Below, piece by piece: positions 9,807 to 17,963 of a stretch of DNA of 64,000 nucleotides. The stretch lies in the NCBI RefSeq assembly GCF_000820845.2, contig NZ_CBXV010000003.1, positions 62,001 to 126,000 of the forward strand, written 5' to 3'. A model generated the notes under the pieces. It was given only the letters and a program-made list of their open reading frames with translations. It made no database searches and was not told where the DNA came from. The stretch comes from Pyrinomonas methylaliphatogenes (GTDB taxonomy: Bacteria > Acidobacteriota > Blastocatellia > Pyrinomonadales > Pyrinomonadaceae). The position numbers and the translations under genes were made by a program. The stretch's first letter is position 1. The number at the start of each line of letters is the position of its first letter.

Positions 9807-11414
9807 ATGACCATGAAAGCGCTCCTGCAAAGGCTGGCGTGCCGCTTCGCGTGTAAGGGGGAGCGGTCATTCGTCGCCGTCATGCTCGGCACCTTGGTGA
9901 TCGCTTGCGCCGCTTTTGCGGGCGACGTGTTTGCGCAACGGCGCACAGGGCATATCGCGCGCGCCGTCGCGTTGATCGAGCGAGGGGAGCTCGTTCAGGC
10001 CGAGGCGGAGTTACGCGCCGCTTTGGCTGAACGGCGTGACGAAGCCGAAGCTTTCAACTTGCTCGGGGTGATTCGCGCGCGGCAAGGGCGGACGCGCGAA
10101 GCCGAGGGGTTTTTCCGGCGCGCGATCGAGCTGGCGCCGGACGCGATCGGCGCGCGCATCAATCTGGGCCAGCTTTATATGGAATCCCACGATTGGGATC
10201 GGGCGTTATTGGCGTTTAGCGAGGCCGCTCGGCTCGCGTCCGATAACGAGGAGGTGGACCGCAACCTCGCCGCGATCTATGCGCAGCGCGGCGATTTCAG
10301 CCAGGCGATCGCGCATCTACGAAAGATACCAGCGGCGAATCGAACCGCTCCGGACCTTTATCTTCTCGTCAAATCGTATTTGGAATTGGCAGATAAAGAC
10401 GAGGCGCTTGAGCTAGCGCGCGCATCGCTTGATCGGTTGCCGTCGGACGATGCTGCGAATTTGGCGACGCTCTTTGCGGCGCGCGGTTTGCTGGACGACG
10501 CGATCTCGCTGCTCGAAGCGGCGCAGAGGAGGGACCCGCGCTCTTTCGCGGTTCACTACAACTTGGCGACGGCCTATTATCAGAAGAAGGATCTGGCGCG
10601 CGCCGAAGAGCATTACATGGCGGCGCTCGCCATCAAGCCTGAAGATGTCGCGACGTTGCGCGCGCTGGCGCGCGTTGCAAACGCGCGCGGGGAGTGGGAA
10701 AAAGCGCTATCTCACCTTGCGCGCGCGCGGAAGCTCGCTCCCACATCCACTGAGATCCTATATGAATTCGGGGTCGCCGCATTGCGTTTGAACCTCTTCC
10801 TCGATGCGTTGCCGATCTTCGAACAGTTGCAGAAGCTCCGGCCAAACGAACCGCCGTATATCTACATGCTGGCCGCAGCCTATTTGCAGAAGGGCGATCG
10901 TCCGCAGGCGGAGACCTTGATGCGGCGTTACATCGCATTGCGTCCGAACGACCCGGCGGGATACTACCAATTGGGATTGGCGCTTTACGGGTTGAACAGG
11001 TTTGCCGAAGCCCGTCAGGCGCTGGAGCGCAGCCTATCTTTGCGCGAACATCCGGAGACGGAGTTCCTGCTCGGTCTGGTCGCGGAGAACGAGGGATCGC
11101 TCGATGAAGCGATCCAGCGCATGGAGCGCGTGCTCGCCCTTGCGCCGGAGCATGCGGCGGCACAGGCGACGCTCGGCATCGCGTTGGCCAAGCGCGGCGA
11201 TTACGAGAGGGCGCGTCTTGCGTTAGAGCGAGCGATCGCGCTCGATCCGCGAAATCGGCGCGCGCATTATCAATTGGGTTTGGTCTATGCGCGGCTCGGC
11301 GACAAGGGACGTGCGCGCCAGATGATCGAGATCGCCGAAAAACTGCGCGTCGAAGAGCGCGACCGCGAGCGCGTGATCTTCAAATTGGTCGAACCGCCAA
11401 CGGAGGAAAGGTGA
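9807..11414 (+). CDS. Secreted or membrane-anchored TPR-repeat protein
   Basis: About 535 residues. ATG codons at 9807 and 9813 are both possible, and an in-frame TTG at 9801 overlaps the deoR stop, so the two genes are tightly linked. A basic stretch is followed by a hydrophobic segment (AVMLGTLVIACAAFAGDVFA), a signal peptide or anchor. Nearly all the rest is tandem 34-residue tetratricopeptide repeats; examples are AEAFNLLGVIRARQGRTREA, FAVHYNLATAYYQKKDLARA and RRAHYQLGLVYARLGDKGRA. TPRs are protein-interaction scaffolds, and nothing shows a catalytic role. The partner is unknown; the context suggests an envelope-located helper of the glycan block. Confidence 0.8.
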   Translation: MTMKALLQRLACRFACKGERSFVAVMLGTLVIACAAFAGDVFAQRRTGHIARAVALIERGELVQAEAELRAALAERRDEAEAFNLLGVIRARQGRTREAEGFFRRAIELAPDAIGARINLGQLYMESHDWDRALLAFSEAARLASDNEEVDRNLAAIYAQRGDFSQAIAHLRKIPAANRTAPDLYLLVKSYLELADKDEALELARASLDRLPSDDAANLATLFAARGLLDDAISLLEAAQRRDPRSFAVHYNLATAYYQKKDLARAEEHYMAALAIKPEDVATLRALARVANARGEWEKALSHLARARKLAPTSTEILYEFGVAALRLNLFLDALPIFEQLQKLRPNEPPYIYMLAAAYLQKGDRPQAETLMRRYIALRPNDPAGYYQLGLALYGLNRFAEARQALERSLSLREHPETEFLLGLVAENEGSLDEAIQRMERVLALAPEHAAAQATLGIALAKRGDYERARLALERAIALDPRNRRAHYQLGLVYARLGDKGRARQMIEIAEKLRVEERDRERVIFKLVEPPTEER

Positions 11415-11497
11415 TCTCGACAGCCGAGAGAGAAGCGTTCGCTCTGACTGAGTCGCATTGGGCGTGTGCGAGATCGCGCGGCTCACGAGGTTAGATA

Positions 11498-11540
11498 TTG
11501 ACACTCGGCGCTCGTCGTATAAAATACGAGCGTTCGTTTT
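11498..11540 (+). promoter_or_regulatory. tetR promoter overlapped by a palindromic operator
   Basis: TTGACA at 11498-11503 and TAAAAT at 11520-11525 with a 16-base spacer form a strong sigma70-type promoter. The 18-base element 11523-11540 matches the perfect palindrome AAAACGAACGTTCGTTTT found before the downstream receptor at 16 of 18 positions, and it covers the end of the -10 box and the expected start site. This is the layout of an autorepressed TetR gene. Confidence 0.75.
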
Positions 11541-11598
11541 CCTTACGGGCGCGGGTTTCGAAAAGGATCATCAATCGCTGAGCTTGAAGGCGAGGGCG

Positions 11599-12279
11599 GT
11601 GCCGAAACTGAGTCAAGAGGCGATTCAGGAAAGACGGGCGCGAATCGAGGAAGCGGCCAAGGAGCTTTTCATCAAGCGGGGCTTTCATGCCACCTCGATG
11701 CGCGACATCGCCGCGCGCGCCGGCACATCGCTTGGCAACTTGTACAACTACTACCGGACCAAGGAGTCGATTCTTGAGTCGATCATCGCGCGCTACCAGA
11801 AGGTGATCGACGCCCGGTTGCGCGCCATGCTCGACGAGATCCGCGACCCGTTCGATGCCGAGGATCTGGCGCGCTTCGGACGGCGCGTCAAAGAGCTGGT
11901 CGCCGACCATGCCGACTACTGGTTGCTTATGTACATCGACGTGCTGGAGTTCGAAAACCGCCATTTCCGCAAGATGTTCGTCGATCTGGCGCGCAACATG
12001 CGGCAGCGGTTCGGCGAACGGTTCAAACAGCTCAAACGCAGCGGCGCGCTCTACGACGGGGTCGATCCGGCGGTCGGGTTCACCGCTGCCTACATGCAGT
12101 TCTTCAACTACTTTCTGGTCGAACGCCTCTTTGGCGGCGACCGCCATTTCGGTCTCAGCGACGAGCGCGTGATCGCGCACCTGACGGAGATCTTCCGGCG
12201 CGGCGTGCTCCATCCACGACACTTGGAACGCGAGGAGCGGATGGGGAAGCGGACAACGAGGCGCGCTTCGAAAGCTTGA
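11599..12279 (+). CDS. TetR-family transcriptional repressor
   Basis: About 226 residues from the GTG at 11599 (weak GAGG just upstream). Longer in-frame starts would begin upstream of the promoter identified at 11498-11525, so they are rejected. Residues about 1-60 are a classic TetR helix-turn-helix: RIEEAAKELFIKRGFHATSM, then RDIAARAGTSLGNLYNYYRT with the KESI motif. The rest is a helical ligand pocket and dimer domain, and the C-terminus is basic (GKRTTRRASKA). The operator on its own promoter and two more before the next gene indicate autoregulation and control of the receptor and lipid genes. The ligand may be an acyl-CoA or fatty acid by analogy with FadR-type TetR proteins; this is inference. 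Confidence 0.9.
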   Translation: MPKLSQEAIQERRARIEEAAKELFIKRGFHATSMRDIAARAGTSLGNLYNYYRTKESILESIIARYQKVIDARLRAMLDEIRDPFDAEDLARFGRRVKELVADHADYWLLMYIDVLEFENRHFRKMFVDLARNMRQRFGERFKQLKRSGALYDGVDPAVGFTAAYMQFFNYFLVERLFGGDRHFGLSDERVIAHLTEIFRRGVLHPRHLEREERMGKRTTRRASKA

Positions 12280-12320
12280 AGCGGCGCGCTTGAAATCAGC
12301 CTCGATCTTTAGCGTTCATT

Positions 12321-12366
12321 AAGACAGACGTTCGTTTTTATTAACACGAAAACGAACGTTCGTTTT
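12321..12366 (+). promoter_or_regulatory. Tandem TetR-type operators before TonB receptor 2
   Basis: A perfect 18-base palindrome, AAAACGAACGTTCGTTTT, lies at 12349-12366. A second copy at 12321-12338 matches it at 15 of 18 positions, with centres 28 bases apart. A -10-like TATTAA (12339-12344) sits between them, with only a weak TTCATT at the -35 position. The element matches the operator on the tetR promoter, so the neighbouring TetR protein is the likely ligand. Confidence 0.75.
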
Positions 12367-12404
12367 TCAGAAAGATTTCACCCGAAGAAAGGAGAGCAGA
12401 GAAG

Positions 12405-15400
12405 ATGAGCGATCTCGGACGAGCCTTGCGGACGATCCTGTGGGGCGCGCTGTTGGCGGCGCTCGCGCACGGGCAAGGGGCGACGGGCAACGTGAGCGGC
12501 ACGGTGACGGACGCTAACGGTGCGGCGGTCGCCGGCGCCACCGTCACGTTGACGAGCACTGCGCTCGCCTTCACGCGCCAGACCAGCACGGATGCGAGCG
12601 GAGCCTTCGCCTTTCAACTCCTGCCGCCGGGCGATTACCGCATCGAAGTCGCGGCGCGCGGCTTCAAAACGGTGGTCATCACGCCGGTCGTCGTGCGCGT
12701 CACCGAGACGACGGCGCTCGACGTGCGGCTCGAACCGGCGCTCAATCCCGAAACGGTGACCGTCAGCGCGGCCCCGCCGCTCGTGCAGCGCGAATCATCG
12801 CAGATCGGGCGCGTCATCGACGAGCGCCCCATCCGGCAACTGCCGCTGCCGACGCGCAACTTCCAGCAACTGCTCGCGCTCTCGCCGGGCGCCTACGCCG
12901 GCGTGGCGAACAACACCGAACTCGGGCGCGGCGACGCGATCATCGTCGTCAACGGGCAGCGGACGACGAGCAACAACGTGCGCATCAACGGCATCGACGC
13001 CAACTCCATTGGCACCAACTCGACGCCGAACATCGCCGTTCCGGCCACCGACAGCCTCCAAGAGTTCATCGTGCAGACGAGCCTGTACGACGCCTCGCAG
13101 GGGCGCAACGCCGGAGGCAATGTCGAAGCGGTGACCCGTTCGGGCGGGAACGAGTTTCACGGCAACCTCTATTACTTCTTCCGCAACCGCGCGCTCAACG
13201 CCAACGACTTCTTCTTGAACGCCGCCGGTCAACCGCGCCCCGTTTTAACGCGCAACCAATTCGGCGCGACGCTCGGCGGTCCGGTCATTCGCGACCGCTT
13301 CTTCTTCTTCGGTTCCTATCAGGGGACGCGCGAGCGCAACGGCGCATCGCTCAGCAACAGCTTGATGTTCCCGACGATCCCCGCCGCGCTGCGCGACGAC
13401 AACCGGACGGCGGCTGGACTGGCCGCAGCGTTCGGCGTGCCTGCAGCGGCGATCAGTCCCATCGCGCTCGCGTTGCTGCAGGCGCGCTTCGCCGACGGTC
13501 GCTACGTGATCCCGTCGCCGACCACCGCGTCGGGGTTGACGCCGATCTCGAGCATCTCGCGTTTTCGCGAGGACCAGATCAACGCCAACTTCGATCTCAT
13601 CCTCAGCCCCAAGCACACCCTCTCGGCGAAGAATTTCTTCGCGACCAATCCGACGCACCAAGCCAACTACAACTTCGCCGGATTGGGCAACGGGCCGACG
13701 CAGCTTCCCGGCTTCGGCGGGCAACTCGACATCATCCAGACGCTCATCTCGCTCACGGACACTTATGTCATCAACCCGAACACGGTCAACCAAGCGCGCT
13801 TCGGCTTCAGCCGTCTGCGCGTCACGTCCGTGCCAGATGAACCGTTCACGGCTCGCCAGTTCGGCATCAACAATCCGCTCGGCAGCATCTTCCCCGGGAT
13901 GCCGACGATCACCGTCACGGGCCTGTTCACGCTCGGTTCTTCGCCCTTTGCCGATCAATCGTCGCGCATCAACGCTTTTACGCTGCATGATACGATTTCA
14001 TTCGTCGCGGGTCGCCATCGTTTGCGCGTCGGGGGCGAATACCGCCGCTCGCAGGTCAACTTCTACTTCAACGCATATTCGCGCGGGCAGTTGATCTTTC
14101 CGACGTTTGCGAACTTCCTGCTCGGCCAATCGATCTCGATCATCGGCTCGGGCGTTTTCGACCGCGCGTTGCGGACCAACGACCTCTACGCCTTCGTCCA
14201 AGACGATTGGAAGGTCAACGAACGGTTGACGCTCAATCTCGGCTTGCGCTACGACTTCTTCGGCTTGCCCTATGACACGCGCGGGCGTCTGGTCAACTTC
14301 CTGCCGGACCAGTTTCGCGTCGGTCCGCCGCCCAACGGCTTTGTGCAAGCGGAGAATGCGGCCGCTCCGTTGCCGGGCGTGCCGCTCGTCACGAAGTCGC
14401 TCGCGCCGAACGATTGGAACAATTTCGCGCCGCGCGTCGGGTTCGCCTACCAGATGGATCAACGCGGACGACTCGTGCTGCGCGGCGGCTACGGCATCTA
14501 TTACGATCGCTTCTCGACGCGCTACGCGAACACGCAACTGCTCGACTACCCGTACCTGACGCTGGCGACGGCGATCTTCAGGCCGCTAGCGGACCCGTTC
14601 TCCCCCGTCCCTCTGCCGGGCGCCTTTCCGCTGACGCCGACCGTGCCGTCGCCGCTCGGCGCGCCGATCAGCGGCATCTATGTCGCGCCCGACATCAGGA
14701 CGCCTTACGTGCAGCAGTACAGCTTGAATCTGCAGTGGGAGTTCGCGCGCGATCTGCTGCTGGAAATCGGCTACGTCGGTTCCAAGGGGACGAAGTTGCT
14801 GCAGGTGGTGACGCTCAATCAACCCGTTTATGTTCGCGCGAGCAACCAATTCGTCATCCCCTTGAGCCCGTTCCTGTCGACGCAGAAGAACGTCGCTGGC
14901 GGCATCCAGCAGGTGCAGACGAGTTCCAACTCGCACTACGACTCGCTCCAAGCGAGCGTGACGAAACGGCTGAGCGCCGGGCTCCAATTTCTGGCCGCCT
15001 ACACCTTCGGCAAATCGATCGATTACTATTCGGGTTCTGCGGTCAACGAGCTCGCGGCCGTGCCGGGCGATCAACTGAACTGGCGCGCCAACCGCGGCCC
15101 GTCGGACTTCGACCGCACGCACCGCTTCGTCGCGAGCTTCGTTTACGATCTTCCGCGCGCAGCGACTGATTCCCAATTAGCGCGGGCGCTGTTGAACGGG
15201 TGGCAGGTCGCCGGCATCGTCGTCTTCCAATCGGGCACGCCCTTTTCGGTGGTCGATGCGCCGAACAATTTCATCGTGCAACGAGCCAACATCGCCCCCG
15301 GCTTTGCCGGGCGGATCGCGGGCAGCGGCGACGTGCGGCGGCGGCTAGATGCCTATTTCAACACGGCGGCCTTCGTCATCTCGCGCCCCAATCTGAACCC

Positions 15401-15701
15401 GAACATCAACACGGGCGTGCCGAACAATCCGTTCTTCGATCCGAACGCGCCTTTCGGCAACACGGGGCGCAACTTCCTGCGCGGGCCGGGCCAGCGTAAT
15501 GTGGATTTTTCGGCCATCAAACGGTTCCCGCTGCGCGAGCGCACCGATCTGGAGTTTCGCGCCGAGTTCTTCAATCTCTTCAACTGGGCCAATTTCGCTA
15601 ATCCGAACAGCAACGTCGCCGTACCGCAAACTTTCGGGCGGATCACGGCGACGAGCAGCGGCCCGCGCGTCATCCAATTCGCTTTGAAGCTTAACTTCTG
15701 A
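12405..15701 (+). CDS. Oar-like TonB-dependent outer-membrane receptor 2
   Basis: 1098 residues starting at an ATG preceded by GAAAGGAGAGC. A signal peptide (LRTILWGALLAALAHG) is followed by a carboxypeptidase-regulatory-like domain (GNVSGTVTDANGAAVAGATV, about residues 28-110), a plug with RQLPLPTRNFQQLL and VVNGQRTTSNNVRINGIDAN, and a beta-barrel to the C-terminus (VIQFALKLNF, terminal Phe). It resembles receptor 1 in layout but not closely in sequence. Control by TetR operators and the following acyl-activating genes suggest uptake of a hydrophobic or acyl-containing substrate rather than sugar. That is an inference from context. Confidence 0.88.
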   Translation: MSDLGRALRTILWGALLAALAHGQGATGNVSGTVTDANGAAVAGATVTLTSTALAFTRQTSTDASGAFAFQLLPPGDYRIEVAARGFKTVVITPVVVRVTETTALDVRLEPALNPETVTVSAAPPLVQRESSQIGRVIDERPIRQLPLPTRNFQQLLALSPGAYAGVANNTELGRGDAIIVVNGQRTTSNNVRINGIDANSIGTNSTPNIAVPATDSLQEFIVQTSLYDASQGRNAGGNVEAVTRSGGNEFHGNLYYFFRNRALNANDFFLNAAGQPRPVLTRNQFGATLGGPVIRDRFFFFGSYQGTRERNGASLSNSLMFPTIPAALRDDNRTAAGLAAAFGVPAAAISPIALALLQARFADGRYVIPSPTTASGLTPISSISRFREDQINANFDLILSPKHTLSAKNFFATNPTHQANYNFAGLGNGPTQLPGFGGQLDIIQTLISLTDTYVINPNTVNQARFGFSRLRVTSVPDEPFTARQFGINNPLGSIFPGMPTITVTGLFTLGSSPFADQSSRINAFTLHDTISFVAGRHRLRVGGEYRRSQVNFYFNAYSRGQLIFPTFANFLLGQSISIIGSGVFDRALRTNDLYAFVQDDWKVNERLTLNLGLRYDFFGLPYDTRGRLVNFLPDQFRVGPPPNGFVQAENAAAPLPGVPLVTKSLAPNDWNNFAPRVGFAYQMDQRGRLVLRGGYGIYYDRFSTRYANTQLLDYPYLTLATAIFRPLADPFSPVPLPGAFPLTPTVPSPLGAPISGIYVAPDIRTPYVQQYSLNLQWEFARDLLLEIGYVGSKGTKLLQVVTLNQPVYVRASNQFVIPLSPFLSTQKNVAGGIQQVQTSSNSHYDSLQASVTKRLSAGLQFLAAYTFGKSIDYYSGSAVNELAAVPGDQLNWRANRGPSDFDRTHRFVASFVYDLPRAATDSQLARALLNGWQVAGIVVFQSGTPFSVVDAPNNFIVQRANIAPGFAGRIAGSGDVRRRLDAYFNTAAFVISRPNLNPNINTGVPNNPFFDPNAPFGNTGRNFLRGPGQRNVDFSAIKRFPLRERTDLEFRAEFFNLFNWANFANPNSNVAVPQTFGRITATSSGPRVIQFALKLNF

Positions 15702-15762
15702 GGGGCGAAAATGGCACGCGAATCCCAATGGGCCGCGCGCTTGGATGCAGAAGCGAGGCGCG

Positions 15763-15860
15763 GGTTCGAGCTGAAGAAACGATATGAGTGGAGTTGGGTT
15801 CTGAGCTAGGCAAACCAGGAGACCTAAGCGGTTCGAGCTGAAGAAGCGATATGAGTGGAG
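15763..15860. repeat. Junction duplication: 31-base repeat, 36-base insert, repeat
   Basis: 15763-15793 and 15830-15860 are identical except for one A/G difference, with a unique 36-base segment (15794-15829) between them; the period is 67. The second copy ends at the GGAGGGAG ribosome-binding site of the hydrolase gene. No similarity extends beyond the repeat edges, so this is not a simple tandem duplication of the whole period. Confidence 0.9.
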
Positions 15861-15866
15861 GGAGTT

Positions 15867-16712
15867 ATGCCTTACGTTGAACTCGACGGCGCGAGAGTTT
15901 ACTACGAAACGCATGGCGCGGGCGCGCCGCTCGTGCTCATCCCAGGCTTCGGCGCGGGCGCGTGGATCTGGTTCAAACAAGTGCCAGCATTGGAGCGCGC
16001 GTGCCGGGTCATACTCTTCGACCCGCGCGGCGTCGGGCGCTCCGTGGCGCGCGACGAACCGTTCTCAACCAAGCTCTTAGCCGACGACGTGGCGGCGCTT
16101 CTCGACCATTTGGGGATCGAACGCGCCGACGTCGCTGGCGCTTCCTTCGGCGGCTTCGTCGCGCTGGAGTTCGCGCTCGAGCATCCGGACAGGTTGAAAA
16201 AGTTGATCCTCTGTTGCACGAGCGCTGGCGGCGCAATGCACGTCGCGCCCGACGCCGAAGTGCTCGTGCGTCTTGCCTCCACGCAAGGGCTCAACACCGA
16301 AGAGCGGATGCGCGAGAACCTTCTGCTCGCTTTTTCGCCCGAATACGTCGCGCGCGAACGTGATGAAGTGGAGCGCGTCATCGCTCTGCGCGCAGCCTGT
16401 CCGGTGCCCGAGTTCGTCTATCGGCGACAACTGCAAGCGGCGCTCGCCTTCGATGCGGGAGCGCGGCTCGGCGCGATCTCGTCTCCGACGCTGGTCATCA
16501 CGGGCGATGCGGACCGGATCGTGCCGGCAGAGAATTCGCGCCGGCTGGCGGCGGCGATCCCGCGATCTCGCCTGCAGGTGATCGCGGGCGGCAGTCACTC
16601 GTTCTTCATCGAACAGGCCGAAGAGTTCAACCGCGCCGTGCTCGACTTCCTCTTCGAGGATCAGCGGGACTGCGACGAGGACGTGCGCCGCCAAGGCGCG
16701 AAAGGAGAATGA
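15867..16712 (+). CDS. Alpha/beta-fold hydrolase
   Basis: 281 residues from the ATG at 15867, which has the strong Shine-Dalgarno GGAGGGAG a few bases upstream. It shows an alpha/beta-hydrolase core: oxyanion loop LVLIPGFGAGAWIW, FDPRGVGRS, nucleophile elbow GASFGG (Ser about residue 93), acid in VITGDADRIVP, and His in AGGSHSFF near the C-terminus. The complete Ser-Asp-His triad predicts an esterase, thioesterase or lactonase-type activity in the cytoplasm. Its stop overlaps the start region of the KAS III-like gene, so the two are co-translated and probably act on the same acyl compound. Substrate unknown. Confidence 0.88.
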   Translation: MPYVELDGARVYYETHGAGAPLVLIPGFGAGAWIWFKQVPALERACRVILFDPRGVGRSVARDEPFSTKLLADDVAALLDHLGIERADVAGASFGGFVALEFALEHPDRLKKLILCCTSAGGAMHVAPDAEVLVRLASTQGLNTEERMRENLLLAFSPEYVARERDEVERVIALRAACPVPEFVYRRQLQAALAFDAGARLGAISSPTLVITGDADRIVPAENSRRLAAAIPRSRLQVIAGGSHSFFIEQAEEFNRAVLDFLFEDQRDCDEDVRRQGAKGE

Positions 16713-17698
16713 TGCGTTACGCCAAGATCATCGGGACCGGCTCGCACGTGCCCGAAAAAGTTTTGACCAATGCCGATTTGAGTCGCATGCTCGGCGAAGA
16801 CATCGATGATTTCGTCTCGAATGTGTTGGGTATACGCGAGCGCCACGTTTGTGCGGAAGACGAAAGCACGGCGGATCTAGCGACCGCGGCGGCGCGCCGC
16901 GCGCTCGAAGCCTCTGGAGTCGAGGCCGCCGACCTCGACCTCATCATACTTGCGACTGATACGCCCGAATACCTGTCGCCCGCAACCTCTGTTGTCGTGC
17001 AGCACCGTCTGGGCGCGCGCCGCGCCGGCACGTTCGACGTCAACTGCGCGTGCGCCGGTTTCGTCACCGCCTTCGACGTCGCGGCCAAGTACATCGCCGC
17101 CGATGAGTCCTACCGCCACGTGCTCGTCATCGGCGCTTACGCGATGAGCAAGTACATCGACTGGAGCGAGAAGAAGACGGCGACGATCTTCGCCGATGGC
17201 GCGGGCGCGATCGTCTTGCGCGCGGCGGATGAACCGGGTCCGCTCGCCTCCAAACTCATCGCCGATGGGAGCTTTCACGATTACATGGGGATCTACGCGG
17301 GCGGCGCGCGCCTGCCCATCACGGAAGAGGTGTTGCGCGAAGGGCGTTGGAACAAGGTCCGCTTCGCGAAGAAGTATCCGGCGGAAGTCAACCTCGAAGG
17401 CTGGCCCGCGATCATCGGCGATGTGCTGCGCCGCAGTGCGCTTTCGGTGGACGACGTGGCGCTCTTTCTCTTCACGCAGGTCAACCGCAGCACGATCTAC
17501 GAGGTGATGGACCGGCTCGGCGCGCCGCGAGAGAGGGCGCACACCGTGATGGAGAAATGGGGCTACACGGGATCGGCGTGCATCCCGATGGCGCTCGACG
17601 ATGCCGTGCGCGCCGGCAAGGTCCAACGAGGCGACGTCATCGTGATGTGCGCTTCGGGCGGCGGGTTGAACATGGCCTGCGTCGCTTACAGGTGGTAA
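16712..17698 (+). CDS. KAS III-like (FabH-related) thiolase-fold protein with altered active site
   Basis: 328 residues. ATG codons at 16709 and 16712 overlap the hydrolase stop; the second has better spacing to AAAGGAG. The fold is clearly FabH-like: N-terminal YAKIIGTGSHVPEKVLTN, nucleophile motif NCACAGF (Cys114), FADGAGAIVL and the C-terminal ASGGGLNMA. Aligning with FabH, PHQAN becomes FTQVN (His to Thr255) and GNTSAAS becomes GYTGSAC (Asn to Tyr285). Two of the three catalytic residues of a decarboxylating synthase are therefore absent, while the acyl-accepting Cys is kept. It may be an acyltransferase or a non-decarboxylating condensing enzyme. Ordinary fatty-acid initiation is unlikely. 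Confidence 0.8.
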   Translation: MRYAKIIGTGSHVPEKVLTNADLSRMLGEDIDDFVSNVLGIRERHVCAEDESTADLATAAARRALEASGVEAADLDLIILATDTPEYLSPATSVVVQHRLGARRAGTFDVNCACAGFVTAFDVAAKYIAADESYRHVLVIGAYAMSKYIDWSEKKTATIFADGAGAIVLRAADEPGPLASKLIADGSFHDYMGIYAGGARLPITEEVLREGRWNKVRFAKKYPAEVNLEGWPAIIGDVLRRSALSVDDVALFLFTQVNRSTIYEVMDRLGAPRERAHTVMEKWGYTGSACIPMALDDAVRAGKVQRGDVIVMCASGGGLNMACVAYRW

Positions 17699-17963
17699 AG
17701 ACGAAACGCAACGAACAGGCCGATGTGAGTCCAACACTGTGCATCGATTTGGCATTCGAAAGACGGAGCGCAAAGACGGACTGGTGAGTTCTTAGATAAC
17801 GACAACGAACGTGGCGACGAACGAGTTGCTGGGCTGAAGCTGGCGTTTGATAGCTTTTCGGCAACGATCACGACGCGCGATCGGTCCTTCCTGAAGTTGC
17901 GCGATGAAGCGCGGACGCTTCTTGAACAGCCCCTTTCGTCCGGTCGCCGAGCGGGTTTGAGCG
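17699..17963. other. Intergenic gap before acyl-CoA synthetase
   Basis: 265 bases. A half-site ACGAACGT at 17805-17812 resembles the TetR operator of this locus, but its other half is not palindromic. A weak 15-base echo of the gene end (17697-17711 against 17759-17773) is present. A plus-strand frame is open through 17729-17963 into the next gene but has no good start, so I do not call it. Confidence 0.35.
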
